Below the pieces are notes generated by a model that made no database searches, was not told the origin of the DNA, and worked only from the letters and a program-made list of their open reading frames with translations. Of a stretch of DNA of 64,000 nucleotides, positions 23,508 to 37,299 are shown in pieces. The first letter of the stretch is position 1. Each line of letters opens with the position of its first letter. The translations under genes and the position numbers were made by a program. Origin of the DNA: Trichoplusia ni (lineage: Eukaryota > Arthropoda > Insecta > Lepidoptera > Noctuidae); NCBI RefSeq assembly GCF_003590095.1, contig NC_039480.1, positions 7,603,328 to 7,667,327 of the forward strand, read 5' to 3'.

Positions 23508-24290
23508 TTGCATATACGATTAGTTTTTAATTTATCATCAAAAATTTCCGACATTCTTTCTTTTGCACGATCTTGTATGACTACGTAATATATTGTAATA
23601 TAACTATTATTGTGTTATAACTTAACTAAAATCTCTCTCGGTAAGGCACGCATATGGACTTAGACCTGGTCAAGGTCACTTAGTGAGGTCACTTTTAATT
23701 ATTCAGGCCACTTAGAGCTTTTTACGTTTACGAGTCTAGCTGTAGCAGTATATACGTTTTGTATAATACTTAGTCAGTGCGAGTTGAAGTAGGTAGGGAA
23801 AGTGAAACGTTCAAAAGAAAATGGTCTTACATTAAATTAATCTCTGAACTCTTCCAACTGTTGCTTTAACCTTGATTTTTTTTATCTACGAAAATTATAC
23901 CTATATAATTACAACAGTTCATGAGATAGAGGCTAGTGACAGACGGAAAAATCCTCAGAAGAACAGACAACTTAGCGGAGCATGTGTCTATCATGGCAGC
24001 CAAAAATGATAGATATGATTTATCCATAAATCAGTCTGACTCTTTATATTCCAAAAATAGCTCACATTTCAATACAGTCCGATAGCATTTACACGAACAC
24101 TGGATACATCGCAAAATCCCCTCTGAGCAAAGGTCAACGTAGGTCAAACTCGCGTATTTAGTGTTACAGGTACTATTTAATAGTGCGTCATTCACACACA
24201 CTAAAAGGTTTTTGATTTAATCAACTACGCTCTTTATGGACTAGGGATGTGATGTGATAAGTCCATAACTGCAAAATAACTATAGTATAC
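23508..24290. other. Spacer, nothing recognised
   Basis: AT-rich, with no gene or repeat that I can support. Confidence 0.5.
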
Positions 24291-24395
24291 TGTATACCGT
24301 ACCTCATAGGATACCGGTTAGGTCCGAAAATAGTCGGGCTATTCATATAAATACGCTCTCGTAAACCATTATTAGACTGAAAAACATATCCAACC
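24291..24395 (+). mobile_element. Decayed R1 retroposed repeat
   Basis: GGATACCGGTTAGGTCCGAA, then AATAGTCGGGCTA and ATAAATACGC...GTAAACC, follow the order of the R1 elements at 7382 and 22327 with many substitutions. No target-site duplication survives. It is an older copy. Confidence 0.6.
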
Positions 24396-27300
24396 AAAAA
24401 ATAGACTGAGTACCTATGCATATAATAGCACGGATACAAGTCTTCTGAACAATAAGTATCTTGTGGTTTACGCTCAGTCGGGAATGCTTAAGAAATAGAA
24501 AGAATTAGTTTCGAACTGTTTTAACTTAGTTTTTTTTTATAACTACGGACCCGCTTTAAATTCACACGATTGTAGCTCCTGTAAGCCGAAATCGAAACGA
24601 GAACCAACGAATATCACTAAGGCACATGCGAAATATAGTTACCCAAAGAATTTAACAGTCTCTCTTGAAAGGAGGGCTTGAATGGCGGGAGATACAGGGT
24701 GCTCTGCGGTACGGTGCGGTGTCTGCAGATGTATTTTGTGACGTTCAAACGGTTCTACTTGGTATTCTATTTTGAAGTAATGAATTCTGATAATGAGATC
24801 TACTAAGAATTCTTTTAGAAACATTAAATGGGAGGAGAAAACAAAATATTCCACTGCTGCGGATCATTTATGCGAATATAGTTAAGTTATACAAAATAAA
24901 AACGCTATTTCCTGCATTTATAATAATTTAATAAATTTAGTTCTAAGATTCCAAGTTTATAACTATAAAGGCATTAATTTAAACCTGGCTGACCTTTTTG
25001 AATTGCAAAATGCCAGAGCTTCTGATATTAAAATTCACTGCACATTTTGTTGGTCTGTTTCCACAATGAATGTTATGATAACGGATGCTAGATAACGCTT
25101 TTGGAATATCAACTAAATGGTTCACTTTACATCTATTGCTATTAACGGATAGTTTTCGTTTTAGCGGTCGGCTTTGAGAATGAAAATAAACCTTTAAATG
25201 TAAGGCTTCACATAAATATCATGCAGTATTCATCATCATTAATATTCGATTAGAATTTGTCATAATAATTTTACTAAAAATAAAATAAAACCTTGAAGAG
25301 GGCAAAGAAAATAAACGAAATGAAAAGTGCTCGAAATATAAAGATAGATATAGGTATTATAAGTGGCTGTACCACAAAAACTGGTAGTAAATATGTATTC
25401 ATAATTACCATGGTAGATGTACTAAAATAGTGGAAAAACGAAATTAACTCAGAATAAAAAGGGACAACAGAGGCAAATAAAAGAATAGACGATATATCTA
25501 CTAAAAATTTAGTAAAATACATCGGAACAAATTACTACACTATAATTCACACATTAAAGTTTTAATTAAGCACTGTTTAATGACTTAACTCTCTAACATA
25601 TAACCATTTACTTCATGTACCGTAGACTACTGACCCTGGTTGTCATAAATTAATACAAATGATGTGTGTAGTTCAAAACTGGGTGTAATTATTTAAACAA
25701 GACTAGTTACCTACAGCACTGTTACCCATAGGCCGGTGGCCGTGAACTCGAAACAAATGATTCCTGACACCCAATATATGATACTACCCACACATACATG
25801 AAAATTACATGTATGTATAGCAATTTGAAGAACACAGATATACCTACTTAATAAAGTAAAGCCTCTTTGTTTTGTTCGCGCAGTTTTATATTACTGGGCA
25901 ACGGTTTTTAATGTCCTTCAGGCAGGAATGAATAAAAAATTGTGTGACGTAATTCATTATTGCAAGTTACGACAGTTTACGGCTGTTTTGTCACCCGTCT
26001 CCAGCCCCTTATTCTGAATTTAAAGGCACTTTACCTTTATGTTTTTTGTTTTGAATGAGGTATAAAATACATGTCTACAATTTTGAGCAAGTGATAAAAT
26101 GGTCAGCAAACATTACTTCGACCTAACTTATAAAATACCGGCCCTAAATTAAGAATAACAATAGTCATATGAGGCGAACATTTATTACGTTTAAGAGCAC
26201 AAACTCATCTCTCCGACGCAAATACAGTCTGAAACTACTTAACAGACCTGCCTGGCTCATTTAGAAGTTTCGCACCTACTTCAACAACATTAGGTACCCA
26301 GTGCTCCGGTTACTATGGGCACTAGTAAACAATTATTATTCCAAAGCAACTTTGTACCGTAAAACATAAAAACTGGTCTGACTGTGGTAAAAATTCTAAG
26401 CACGTCGAGGAAATAACTCGATTTCCTGTGTCAGGCAAAAGCAATTATTTGTTTTCTGTCTAAATATGCTTTGCCCGCGGGAACATGGGGCGAGCTATTG
26501 GATTTATTCTGCCCCACTGTGTTACACGCTTCGTTTATTAGTTTTTGTTCGAATATTAAATGGGATCTATATTTGTAATTGGATTATTTCTGCAGTATAT
26601 TATTGACGGGGATCGGGTGTGTTTGAATTGTTAGATACAAAATTGTTATTGATTCCAGTAGCTCATAACCAACATTAATTGACTATTTGTAGAAAAAGAT
26701 CGATATTTGTACCCTGAAACTATGGTATTTCATTTTATGAAACACTTGAAATCGAAATGTCGCTTCTTTTGTAAGAGAACAAATATTACCAGTTGTTTCC
26801 CTTTGGTAGAGTCAGCGGTCATAGAAAAACGTTTGCAGAAAAGTCGATTTTGAAATTCAGAATATCGATGTTGCTGTTAAAAAATATTTTACACTCAATA
26901 TCGTATAACATGTGGAATTATCCTCAGCTATAAAGTACTTGCATAAAATACTAAAACGTAGCAGTATCTGTAATATTTCTACACCGCTTCAGGGAGTTTT
27001 ACAAGCATCTACGCAAGTGTAAAAGTGCAATGCACAGGATTTATACAATTCGTCGACAATTCAGACAGTTCTTTCTGCAACATTATACGATAAAAAGATA
27101 CCCAGACACAAAATTTAACACGGTATCCCTACATAACATGCACACTGTTAGTTGTGACCGACATCCAAAATTTTATTTGATTTATACACTGACATGAATG
27201 TGCAGCTTTATGTTGGATTTTTGATCATTGGCGTGTTGCTTTTTTAATCTGAGACGGAGTAGTGTCTTAACAACGTGGTTTAATTTTCAAAAATCATATT

Positions 27301-27679
27301 TTCTTTTATCTTTTCCACAAAATTGATCAAAGACTCAAAAGGTGTCGCATCAAAATTAACTTATACACTACTGTATGTACTTACTCAGGACCTCAGCTTA
27401 TGTAGTGAAATGTTATATTTGGTCGGCAGACAACTCACAATCACCCTAGCATTAATGATATGAATATAAATTACCCAGTCTTACTCTATCAACTAACAAC
27501 TAATCCGCTAATACTAATTCTGAGTATGTACTAACTTAAGGCAACATTATGATTAGAATTGTAAAGTGATAACAAAGACCTACGTATGATTCGAGAATTT
27601 CGAATTTTGTGAACACGATTATTTCTAGCAAATAACATAATGTAACAACTTAAAAAGATATGCTTTAAATAAAAAGTAC
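24396..27679. other. AT-rich sequence, nothing recognised
   Basis: No confident gene, RNA or repeat. A small hairpin, CATACATG...CATGTATG, lies at about 25793-25815. A very AT-rich 82-codon frame at 25274-25522 (minus) looks random. Confidence 0.45.
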
Positions 27680-27832
27680 GGACCCAAACTTGTTGAAATT
27701 TGATGGGACCAATATGTCAGATTTTTACAATTGCTGAAATTTTCTCATTAAAAAAGAATCAACAAAATCGAGATAACAAGTCTAAAAAGTCCACGAGAGA
27801 ATCTGCTCTTTTTTGAAGTCGGTCGACATGAG
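27680..27832 (-). mobile_element. Lepidopteran interspersed repeat (GAACCGACTTC type)
   Basis: CCAAACTTGTTGAAATTTGA followed by TGGGACCAATATGTCA, and the end TTTTTTGAAGTCGGT, match a repeat I know to be widespread in moths and butterflies. It probably derives from a non-LTR retrotransposon. A partial relative in the opposite orientation is at 45553-45690. Confidence 0.5.
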
Positions 27833-28197
27833 AACTTAAATATACTTAATTTAAATAAAAACGCATTTAGAATGAACTTCTGCAGCAATTTGTACTCGCA
27901 ATTGATTTATCAAACACGCGAATCTAAAATCACGCAAATTGCATGCAATTGCTCTTTACATGACTAGTAATGTTAGAGCCTCGATTTAAAAATATATTCA
28001 ACTGTTATTGTTCTATTAAAGCTGGCTTACATTCCAGTTTAAGTGAAGTCATGATGACGTGTGTAAAGTCGCGCTTTCCCAAAGGGATTTAAATTATTTA
28101 TATTGCAGATTTTCAGTAGTCGAATAAAGTTTTATCTTTGCATACGTTTGTTAGGATATGAAAACGATTACCTGTAAAACATTATCTCGACTTTTAT
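27833..28197. other. Spacer, nothing recognised
   Basis: AT-rich; no feature seen. Confidence 0.5.
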
Positions 28198-28410
28198 CAG
28201 CTGTTTCCTGCGGGCCCACCCGCTACGAAGCGAAAATGATGAACATAAAATGGGGATGAAATCTATTCCATGTGTTAATCCTGGTTATAGACTATATTTG
28301 TAAAAAGTTTCGTCTAAATCCGTTCAGTGTTTTTTGCTTGAAAGAGGAACAAACATCCATTATTCATACATCTATTCACATGTACTTTCGCGTTTATAAT
28401 ATTAGTAGGA
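28198..28410 (-). mobile_element. Helitron-type interspersed repeat
   Basis: Read on the minus strand it begins TCCTACTAATATTATAAACG and ends in a GCGGG-rich block with CAGCTG in place of the usual CTAG. Inside are the phrases TGTGTTAATCCTGG and AAATCCGTTCAGT (plus-strand sense), well known from lepidopteran repeats of this shape. The 3' terminus is degraded, so the exact end is uncertain. Confidence 0.6.
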
Positions 28411-28937
28411 GGAAGCAGGATATTTTTATGTTTTCTATTTTACAAACGTTTTTATTATCAGTAAAGTATGAAGGCAAGTATGTCTGATTATTTATAGTTC
28501 TAACATTAATAGCTATGTCGCTTTTTTGTTCCAACTTAATGTGTGTAATTATTGAAGCTAATTCAATTCCACACGGCGACCTAGCTACCTAATTTTCTAT
28601 AAACTCTTTAGCGATCCCATGGCAGTTAATTAACACTATAACCTATTAACGATATTATCTAAATGGCGTTTGCGTAAATTTATTTGTAAAATTATGATAA
28701 TGGTTTGGTCATTGCTTACCTACTTATGTCCCCACAATTATGTATACGTTTTATTACGACAAGCATTAAGCATCAGAACATATGAATTAATGAATCGACG
28801 TATTTTTTAAGGATATTAACAATGTTTTTTTTTGTCATAGACTATTTACATTTCGTACCTACTTTCTTTAACATGAACAACATTTCATGCTTGCGTCTTC
28901 ACCTGCCTGGATATTGGCTACAGGTGCAAATATAAGT
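28411..28937. other. Spacer, nothing recognised
   Basis: AT-rich; no feature seen. Confidence 0.5.
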
Positions 28938-29071
28938 GCGATAAAAGCAACCTATGTGTTAATCCAAGTTGTATCCTAATTCTGTGCAAAATTCCAGCGA
29001 AATCGTTATAGCAGTTTCCGCGTGGATAGGTAACAAACATACACCCGAACTACTTTCGCTTTTATAATATA
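28938..29071 (-). mobile_element. Truncated relative of the repeat at 28198
   Basis: CCTATGTGTTAATCC, then AAATTCCAGCGAAATCGTTA, GTAACAAACATACA and CTTTCGCTTTTATAATAT, follow the same order as the previous element. The GCGGG-rich end is missing. Two members of one family lie within 900 bases in the same orientation. Confidence 0.6.
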
Positions 29072-32000
29072 CATAAGTGTTACCTATCTTACTGATACAA
29101 TTTTAAACTAAGCATACCCAAACCAACATAAACGGATTTGAAATTCACACCGTCCCAAACCTCTAGAATTTAGTGAACAGTTAGGAGGGTAGGGTACACA
29201 TACATATACACAATAAGATACATATGTTAGGGCGCACGTTGCCTTTAATTATGGCCGTCGTCTGTAATTATATACATACATCTTGGTAAGGGTGCGGTAA
29301 CCATGTGTCTGTATTAACAGAGTATATTTAGGAAATCATTGACGTAGATTGCTATTATACTTAATGTAGATTTAATAAGGTTTTTTTTAGTATTTCGTGA
29401 TACTGGCTAATAGGTAAACCTGTTTGTTAAGTGTTTATTCTATTAGATAGAAGAAAGCATTGAAATGGTAATAGTTCTACTTATGTTTGTAACTATGGGC
29501 CGCCAGTTGGTCAATCAGTTTTATTACAATTAAATACTCCTTTGATCTGAACTGTTTTCAAATAGCCTTAGCCATAGGCACAAAGAGGTTTGGGAGCCAT
29601 TTGATGAGACACTTCTAGATTACTACTTCTATATTAGAGACTACTATATGACTATAGTAAAATTAACTTTACTATAGTAATTTCTTATAATTGACATCTG
29701 GCTATGAGTACCTCAGACCAAAATATCAGAAAAACAGTGTTTATTTCAACGAAAGGCCAACAAAGTCAAATACTTCTGAAATGTTTATTTTGCGCTACAT
29801 TTATTACTGAGCCTAAATTTGTCAAATGTTAGCGACCAGAGTGCTCTATTAATATTCGTCTAGCCATTTTCCCTCGTGGCTAAATAGCTAGGCTTTGCGT
29901 CGCCACGCGCAGATTTTTGTAAAAAGGTTTGGTTTAATAAAGGTGTCGAAGCGATTTAAATAGTAGTAATAGGTAACGTTGGAGCATATCATTTTTTTTT
30001 AACTATTCACTACTAATTGGTGTCTCGATAATTACAACAAAAAACTATTGAGGAAAGTTGTACTTATCTTCTTTGTAGGCTTGCTCTAATTTAATTTTGT
30101 TTTTACCAGGAGCAATTCTAATTGACTCTTAGCGTCTAAAAGCACTGGATCTTTCCACTTTTTCTTACACAAAAATATGATTAAAATCAAATACTAACGA
30201 AGGCTAATCCGTAGAATATCATTAGATCAATTTAAATGACTCTCATTTACATACTACCCATATATTTTCCTTTACATTTAATACGGAAACCCAAAAGCAT
30301 ACACGCATGTAAATCAAATGTATGGAAGATAAGCTCGTTGGATTAACTATATTTTCCCGACAAGGCCAGAATGAGATAATACCAAAACAAATGTCACTTA
30401 CATATTCAAAAAGTTCAATTCACATTTAAACTAGCGCCCTCTGGTGACCGCTCCGCGCGTTATCTCCGTGTTGAATGACAGTTGTGAAACTATGGCATAT
30501 ATGAAACATTCACGGAACACAGTTAAGTAGAAGGGATAGGTACTTGGGTTTTTTGCACTATTCGATAGTAGTACGACGATGAACCTTAATATATAATTAA
30601 AAATTGACGGGTTTAAAACGGGTCGTATTCTGCAACCCAAAATCAAGATACTTTTTGCTTTGTCGTTTATGCAAATCTTTTCGACATAGTTTCGTCACAC
30701 AATCTTACAAACGATAAAGTGTGTAGAGTAGAATATATTGCTCAGAATGCAGTTATACAATCAAATTCAGAACCCTTTATATTGTACCACTGGCGAGCAA
30801 AATTCATGCAGTTTATCAACAAACATGATAACATAACCACAACCTAATTATCTTGGAATCCATAATTTTTATTATTAAATAAATGGAGTTAAACACAATA
30901 AAAATGAGCCCCTTTTTTTAAATCTGCCACTTCTCTCTCATTTAGCACTCTGACACTTACTCTACCTACTACTCCCTCCGTCTGTATTAAATATTAGCCC
31001 ATGGGGGCCAGACCCCATCAGAGTAACTCATTTTAAAATTTAAATTCCTGTCATGTCAGAATTTATATTTCATGAATGTGGCTGAATGAAAAATGTATGG
31101 GGATTGTGGATTCGTCGTGTAATTAAGTATTTATTTTTAAAGCCCCCGTAGCCCTTTCCGTAATATTTTTTCATGCGAGTTAACAATTTGGAATGTAATT
31201 GAAATTTTGAAATGGGGTTCTAAAATTTATTTTCACTCAAAAAGATCTTGTCTTAGGTATTATTTAAAAAAATGTAAAATAAGCATATTTTGAAAAAAAA
31301 TACACACGTAAGAGGTCCTGACTGCTGTACTGGAGTAGGTACGCCAGTTCGATTCACTAGTGTTCATTCGGTTGTGCGAAACTTGTGAAAAAATAAAAAA
31401 TATTTGACTGAATTGAACTAAGGATATTTATGATTTACAAAATAATCGAAAACATTTTTGTTATGACTGTATTTATACTAAGAAGTACCTAAAAATAAAA
31501 CATATTTAATAACCTTATAGTACTTTCATACCAAGTTTGATCATGGTAGTCAAATATAAAGGCACGTGTGGCAAGAATATGTTTTGTACGTGCTTGGGAC
31601 CTCTGAGGCTTCGAAATATTGCCGGCTTAGCGACATGAAGCTTTCACCTATATGTACGGAAACATTGTTTTCGTAATGTTATTATTATACTATAGATATC
31701 CAATACGGTCAGAAATATTATTACTTTTGTAACAAAAGGTAATAATGCATCTTTAATCGATATTGTCTATGTTTGGGTGTTTAAAATTCAAAGGGTAAAA
31801 GACAGAGGATAGGAAATGCTTATGCCCATTTATAGGTAAGTAATGTAGATTCAACAACAGTGATATTCAAGCAATTTAAAAAAAATGACTCTCATAAAAT
31901 GGTTTAGTGTAAATTCAAGGTGATATTAGCATTCAAAATAGTAAATTAACGACCACCAGCCCTTGCAGTATAAAGTTTCTAATTAAAACGGAACTACAAA

Positions 32001-33865
32001 CCAATTAAAACAGAAATAAATTTTAAAGCGGTCAGATAACAATCGTATGATGCGATAAAATAAAACACTATACAGAGTGTACTGTCAGCTATAGAAGTCA
32101 ATCAACATATTCTGTTTTTTTTTTAATCTGCCAATCATTGCATATGCTGTAAACTAGGATAAACAATGATAACCAACGAAAACCAGCACTTGAACTCGTT
32201 GAAACCCAGGAAAGAAATTTACTGACTTATTAATCGAATCGAAGACCGGATTATTAATCAGAAGTAGTATAATATAGGACGAATAAGAAAAAAATATTTT
32301 CCACTTCCCTACACACCAAGAGGGAGACAAAAAGAAGAGCTATGCTTCAGCAAAAAAAAAGACAACAACAACTGAGTCAGCCCAAGTTGCCAAGCACCAA
32401 CATTTTTAACACATTCTGATTTACAATGTGCCAGTGAATTCCATAAAAATAGTGTTTACGTATTAACTAAACTAGGCGACAAGCCTATTTTGCTACCTAA
32501 CAGAACAACAGCAACTCAAAATCAATTGATTGTGATTGTTTTGATCACCTGATTGTGTTAGCCTTTTGTAACTGACCGTACCACAGCATCAATTAACGCT
32601 GAACTTCGAATAAATTTATAATGGAGTGCTGTACGAAACAAGATCGCATCAGCGTCATCGTATCACATGTAAAACAGTTATTTATTGCAAATGATATGCA
32701 GATGAAATAAATACAGATTGTTTTACGAAACGTAATTAGTGGAACCGGATAATGATGGATTTATATTATGAAAATTTTGTTCGTGTTGTGATTCGCTGTA
32801 ATCAAATTCCGTTGTATATCGTTTTGATATAAAATAGTTCCTATTTTGGGTCGAAAAGCACGTTCTTCAGCCTCAATTCAAGACAGCGATTTAAAAGATT
32901 TTCTATTATTTCTTTCCGTAGTAAACGTATATCATATAGTTTAGCTGGAAGTAATCAAATCTCGTCCATCGTTATTTAAATTTCCTAGAATACTTTTCTA
33001 ATGCGTACAACTTTATAAAAATTGTAAGTTTTTGGAAAATCTCGCTAAAGGGCTAAAATGATTCTTATAGTGCATAGTTTTTGCAAAAAATATTACGCAA
33101 AACTTGCACAAAAGTTGAGTTTTACTTTGTCAGGCACTCCAGCACAAATGTTGCAAAACTCCTTTTAGACCCCTATTCGTTTTCAAGCATTATTCTCCGA
33201 AAAATTAAATTAGGTTTAGCACCAACTATTCTTAGACTTTACTTTGTACTATCTCTTGAACCTCATGAATATAATGGTTATTGAAAGCCTGTTTAATAGA
33301 ACCACGATCGGAAAATTCCAAGCCGTTGCGATTCAACTCATTGGCCATCACACATATTGTTCTAAGACAAAGATATCAATGAAAGTTCTTTACTAGATTC
33401 TTTCTTGAAAAGATAATAATTTTAAAACTTGTGAGAGATAGTTCTTGAAGTTTATTGCAGAAACTATAAGTTGGCACGAGAATAAAAGTGGATGAAGAAA
33501 ATAATGGCTTAAGGAGTGTTGGAACCATGATATACGTATATTGCTGCACACCTGAAACCATTTGCTATAAACCCGGGTTGGTTTACAAAGGAAAATGAGA
33601 ATTTAAGGGTAAAAGCCTGGTATTCCACGCAATTACCATAGCTTAAATTTTAAAATCACTGTTTTAATGCTCTGAATGAGTAATCCGGACGAACGGAAAA
33701 GCCAATTAAATATTTTATTACACTGTAAAATTCAGTCTTTTAATTATAATTCTTGGTAGATAGTCTCATAATGTGCTCTTTTATCAGTAACAAGAGATGT
33801 ATTTATGTGGATTGAAATACAGTCCTAAGCTTTGGTGAGTTAGATTGTTTTTATGAGGGATTCGT
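29072..33865. other. AT-rich sequence with one palindrome, otherwise unrecognised
   Basis: ACTATAGTAAA-ATTAAC-TTTACTATAGT is a perfect 11-base inverted repeat at 29651-29678. Apart from this I find no repeat family, RNA or exon. The open frames (30431-30646 minus, 33081-33284 plus) look random. Confidence 0.45.
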
Positions 33866-34198
33866 ATCAAAAGGGTAAAATGAACCTTATAACCGAGGCA
33901 CCGTTGTCTGTTTGTCGAGCTGTCTGTCCATTTTTCTGTCTGGCCGGACTGTAGTTATTTCAAGAACTCAAAATCAAAATCAAAAGTTTTTATTTCAAAT
34001 AGACCATTTTCCAGGCACTTTTAAAACGTTGTCTAACCCAAAACTATTATAGCTAGGCATTTGTTTTTACAATTCCAGATTATTTAATTCTAGGTTAAGA
34101 TTAAGCACCGATTGATTCAGTTGGGCAGCGATGTTTTTCTTTTGCCTATTTGAAGACCTCTCGGTGTCACAAGTCCGACTCGCACTTGATCGGTTTTA
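33866..34198 (+). mobile_element. Retroposed repeat split by a second repeat
   Basis: The left half (33866-33968) has the CCGTTGTCTGTTTGTC / TGTCTGTCCA / GGCCGGACTGTAGTTATTTC pattern of a widespread lepidopteran repeat. The expected end of that repeat, CAAGTCCGACTCGCACTTG followed by ATCGGTTTTAT, appears only at 34169-34198. Between them lies another repeat. The outer element is therefore older. It has no coding content. Confidence 0.55.
33969..34131 (+). mobile_element. Nested repeat beginning AAAATCAAAATCAAAAG
   Basis: It starts with two AAAATC units, a typical end of a lepidopteran LINE-derived repeat, followed by TTATTTCAAATAGACCATTT, then TAGCTAGGCATTTGT and TAATTCTAGG. It interrupts the element described at 33866-34198. 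The right boundary is approximate, and I could not confirm a duplication. Confidence 0.5.
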
Positions 34199-37084
34199 TC
34201 AAGCTTAGCATCTCGTTGGTAACATTTCTCGACGATCCTCGCAAAAGTCGGTGGCTTTATCTTGCATGTCACCCGACACAGCTTTAGTTGAGTTTATTTT
34301 GCGGGTGGATGTGTCAGCAATATTGTGTATGGAGACATGTTGATACAGATATCAAAGAGGTTTCATAACGTCATGTTCACTTAGTATGATGTCACTTGGA
34401 AGTTACAACAAAAAGTTGGGAATGTTTGATGATATTATTAGGTATAATGTCGACTTTTAGCACGTATGCTGACGAATTTTTGCGGTTTGAGTTTATTTTT
34501 TCTTTCCGTTGGGAACATTTTTCTGAGGCTCCACTTTTCTTGTGTTGTGTTATGTCGATACCCGCGTAGGACATGTTTTTGTGAGTCTAGGTTCCTTATG
34601 CAAGTAATTTGAATGTTTGTGAAACCAAATTCGATACAAGGCTTGATGTTTTTTTAGAACGGAAGTCGTTACCAAAAAATAAGGAAGAATTAATGTACTT
34701 ACAACGCTCCTTGGGAATTTATTCAGTGAGAACATTACTCAGTGTTATATCAGTATGTGCGAAGCATACATTGAGAGGCAACAGGTTTCTTAAGATCGGC
34801 GGTAATGATAGTAAGTAATGTTATGTGAATCATAATAATATTTAATACGTACGTTTTCGTACATAGCTTCTCAGGCTGAACACTTTTGGCACTTAAACTT
34901 AAATCTTTCGTATTTAGACCGTACTTAGGGATTTCGTTATACTACCTGATTTAGTAAGGGTACCGAAGGGCACTTCAGTGCCATAACGTCAATAGTTTAC
35001 TTAGCTTTGACAGTCTTCTTTGAAATCTTAAAGACTTTTTACATCATATAAATTATTTATTCTGAAAATTAGATTTAAGTTTACAGCAAAATTGGGATCA
35101 CACCAACTCATTTTTTCTTGTGTTACTACCCACTTGGGCATTGTAAATTTAAACATGTTAATCAAAAAAGTCTTTTGGTGGATGTAAATTATAATTTAAT
35201 TTTTAACAGAAGTTTGTAAACAGATTTGATCAAACTTAGTTGATATTAAAAATTCTTATTTCGTACATTATTTTAGTAATAGAATTTATGAATAGTGTTA
35301 TATTGCTCCGGAATACCCAGTTCATCTTAAAGTATCAAAACCTCAAATTCTACAAAATATATTGGTCCCAAAGCCATTCGTTCCAGTACCTACGAAATGA
35401 CATTAAATAATATTTTTATGAGAGAGAGCGGAAGGCAATTTTCTAAAAAGCTTTTACGTATCGGAACTTTTAGGAAAAATAACGATTGTGATGGGACGGA
35501 CCTTATCTTTGCTTTTTAACGGTATTCTTCATTTTCTAAATATTATCTAAAGCCTCTCAAAGCTGACACATACCACCAGTAAAATCACTTCAGTATTATT
35601 AAATGTGGAAATTAATTACTCTATGACTCCTCTTATTATCAAAATATATAAAAAAAAACTTTAAACTAAACGAAAACTTTTAGTGATTACTAAAAGTCCT
35701 CTTCTGTTACCTCAATAACTGAATTAACGAAAGCCAACTTTCCTGAACCTCTATTAGGCAGCCGGATTAAGGCAACAAGTCAGCGAATCAAACCACAAGC
35801 ACATTCAGAGAGACCGGCCAACATTCTCCAGTATGCGTCCTCTCTACCGCAAGCTCCATACTCTGTTTACACTGCATAGACAAACTTGTCTGAAGCTCCA
35901 ACTTTGCCAACTAGTTCAAAGCACTGCTTTTCTTTCCCATAAAACTCTGGGAATCGCTCTAACTTTGCGTTCCATCCATTTCTGTTCGAGTCGATACGTT
36001 CTCTATTTATATGTAACGATGGTATTAAACGCTCCTTGGATTTTAAATAGCTGCTTGAATGGGTTTGAAGGGGAAATAAATGTTTTGCAACATAATTAGG
36101 ATGTAATTTGATTGTTAATGCGTTCTCACTCCATAAAATACTTTAATACATTCATCATTAAATTCAAATTTAAATGCATTAAATAAGTAAGCGAGCAAGC
36201 AGTACACAAATATTTCATGACTGTAAGAAAAGGCTTTGCAATAAAATTAATTAAATGTTAACATGGAGAGCACTTAAGCATTATTAAAGACTGAAATTCC
36301 GCTGTTGAGCATATTTAACTTACAGAATATGTTCTTTGCATAACAGGTAGTTGAACATAAGGTTTCTTAGTAATGTTCTAATAAATAAAAGTTTTTTTTT
36401 TTTCGATTTGCTACAAGTATTCTCAGAACATTCAGAACAAAAACATCATCAGTATTCATCCCAAATGATAGGAATATAAATGCGGTTTCAATACTAAAAC
36501 TGAATTTCAAGCTAACCAAATAATATTCACCCCAAGCTCAGATCAAAATAAGCCACAAACTTACCAACAAGAGCTAAATAACCTCAAAATGGTAATAATA
36601 ATAATTTAAATGTGTAATTTCGTGAAGATGTCACCACAGGTGGGTAAATCGAATCACGGCATGTTGTATGTAATTTGAAATTCCATTAGCTAGCTTCCGC
36701 CTCAGAGCATTTGAATATTTAGTGCCTAATTCAGACGTAATTACGTAGCCTTGTGTACCCGGCTGCAAATTAGTTGCAAGAACCAAAAAGTGTCCAGGAG
36801 AATGTGGACTGGTAGTGGCTGTACACTTGTTTATGAGACAAAGTCTAAGCTAGTTGCTTCAGAGACCGGAGTAGGTTGGATTTAATGTAGCTGTGTCTTA
36901 ATATTTTCTTCGGTTCTTTTTTTTATTTAAGGAAAAAATATGCATTGTACAATATCCCACTGTATTAAGAATTAATATAAATGCAATTAAATGATCTTCG
37001 TGATTGGACAACCTATGCTATGTATGCATGCCGTTATGAAAGTAGCGCAATGTTTTTTTTTACAGTACCTATGTTTGGTGAGGA
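34199..37084. other. AT-rich sequence, nothing recognised
   Basis: No gene, RNA or known repeat. The 88-codon plus-strand frame at 35833-36099 is the longest and has no domain I recognise. A poly-T run lies near 36392-36403. Confidence 0.45.
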
Positions 37085-37187
37085 TGATGCATTATTACAT
37101 GTTCGCCTCGCATCACCACATGATTAAGGACTATGACTACATCCGAAACTATTCGTCCTATCTGGGTAAATACGCATCAAAATGTTA
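37085..37187 (+). mobile_element. Decayed R1 retroposed repeat
   Basis: ACATGATTAAGGACTATGAC, then ATCCGAAACTATTCGTCC and GGGTAAATACGC, follow the R1 order with many differences. A 65-codon frame that runs through it is therefore not a gene. Confidence 0.55.
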
Positions 37188-37299
37188 GCAGAAAACAAAA
37201 ATGGTTCCTAACACTCAAATCACCGTTTCCTTTACCACTGGCTAACGAATCTCTCTTCAAATAAACAGAACAACCTCAACAAATGGAACAGACGGATAA

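Noticed and set aside
33081..33284. 67-codon frame with a hydrophobic stretch
   Set aside because: No family resemblance, and hydrophobicity is expected from T-rich codons.
36991..37188. 65-codon frame with a good-looking acceptor near 37064
   Set aside because: The second half is a decayed copy of the R1 retroposed repeat, so the frame is not a gene.
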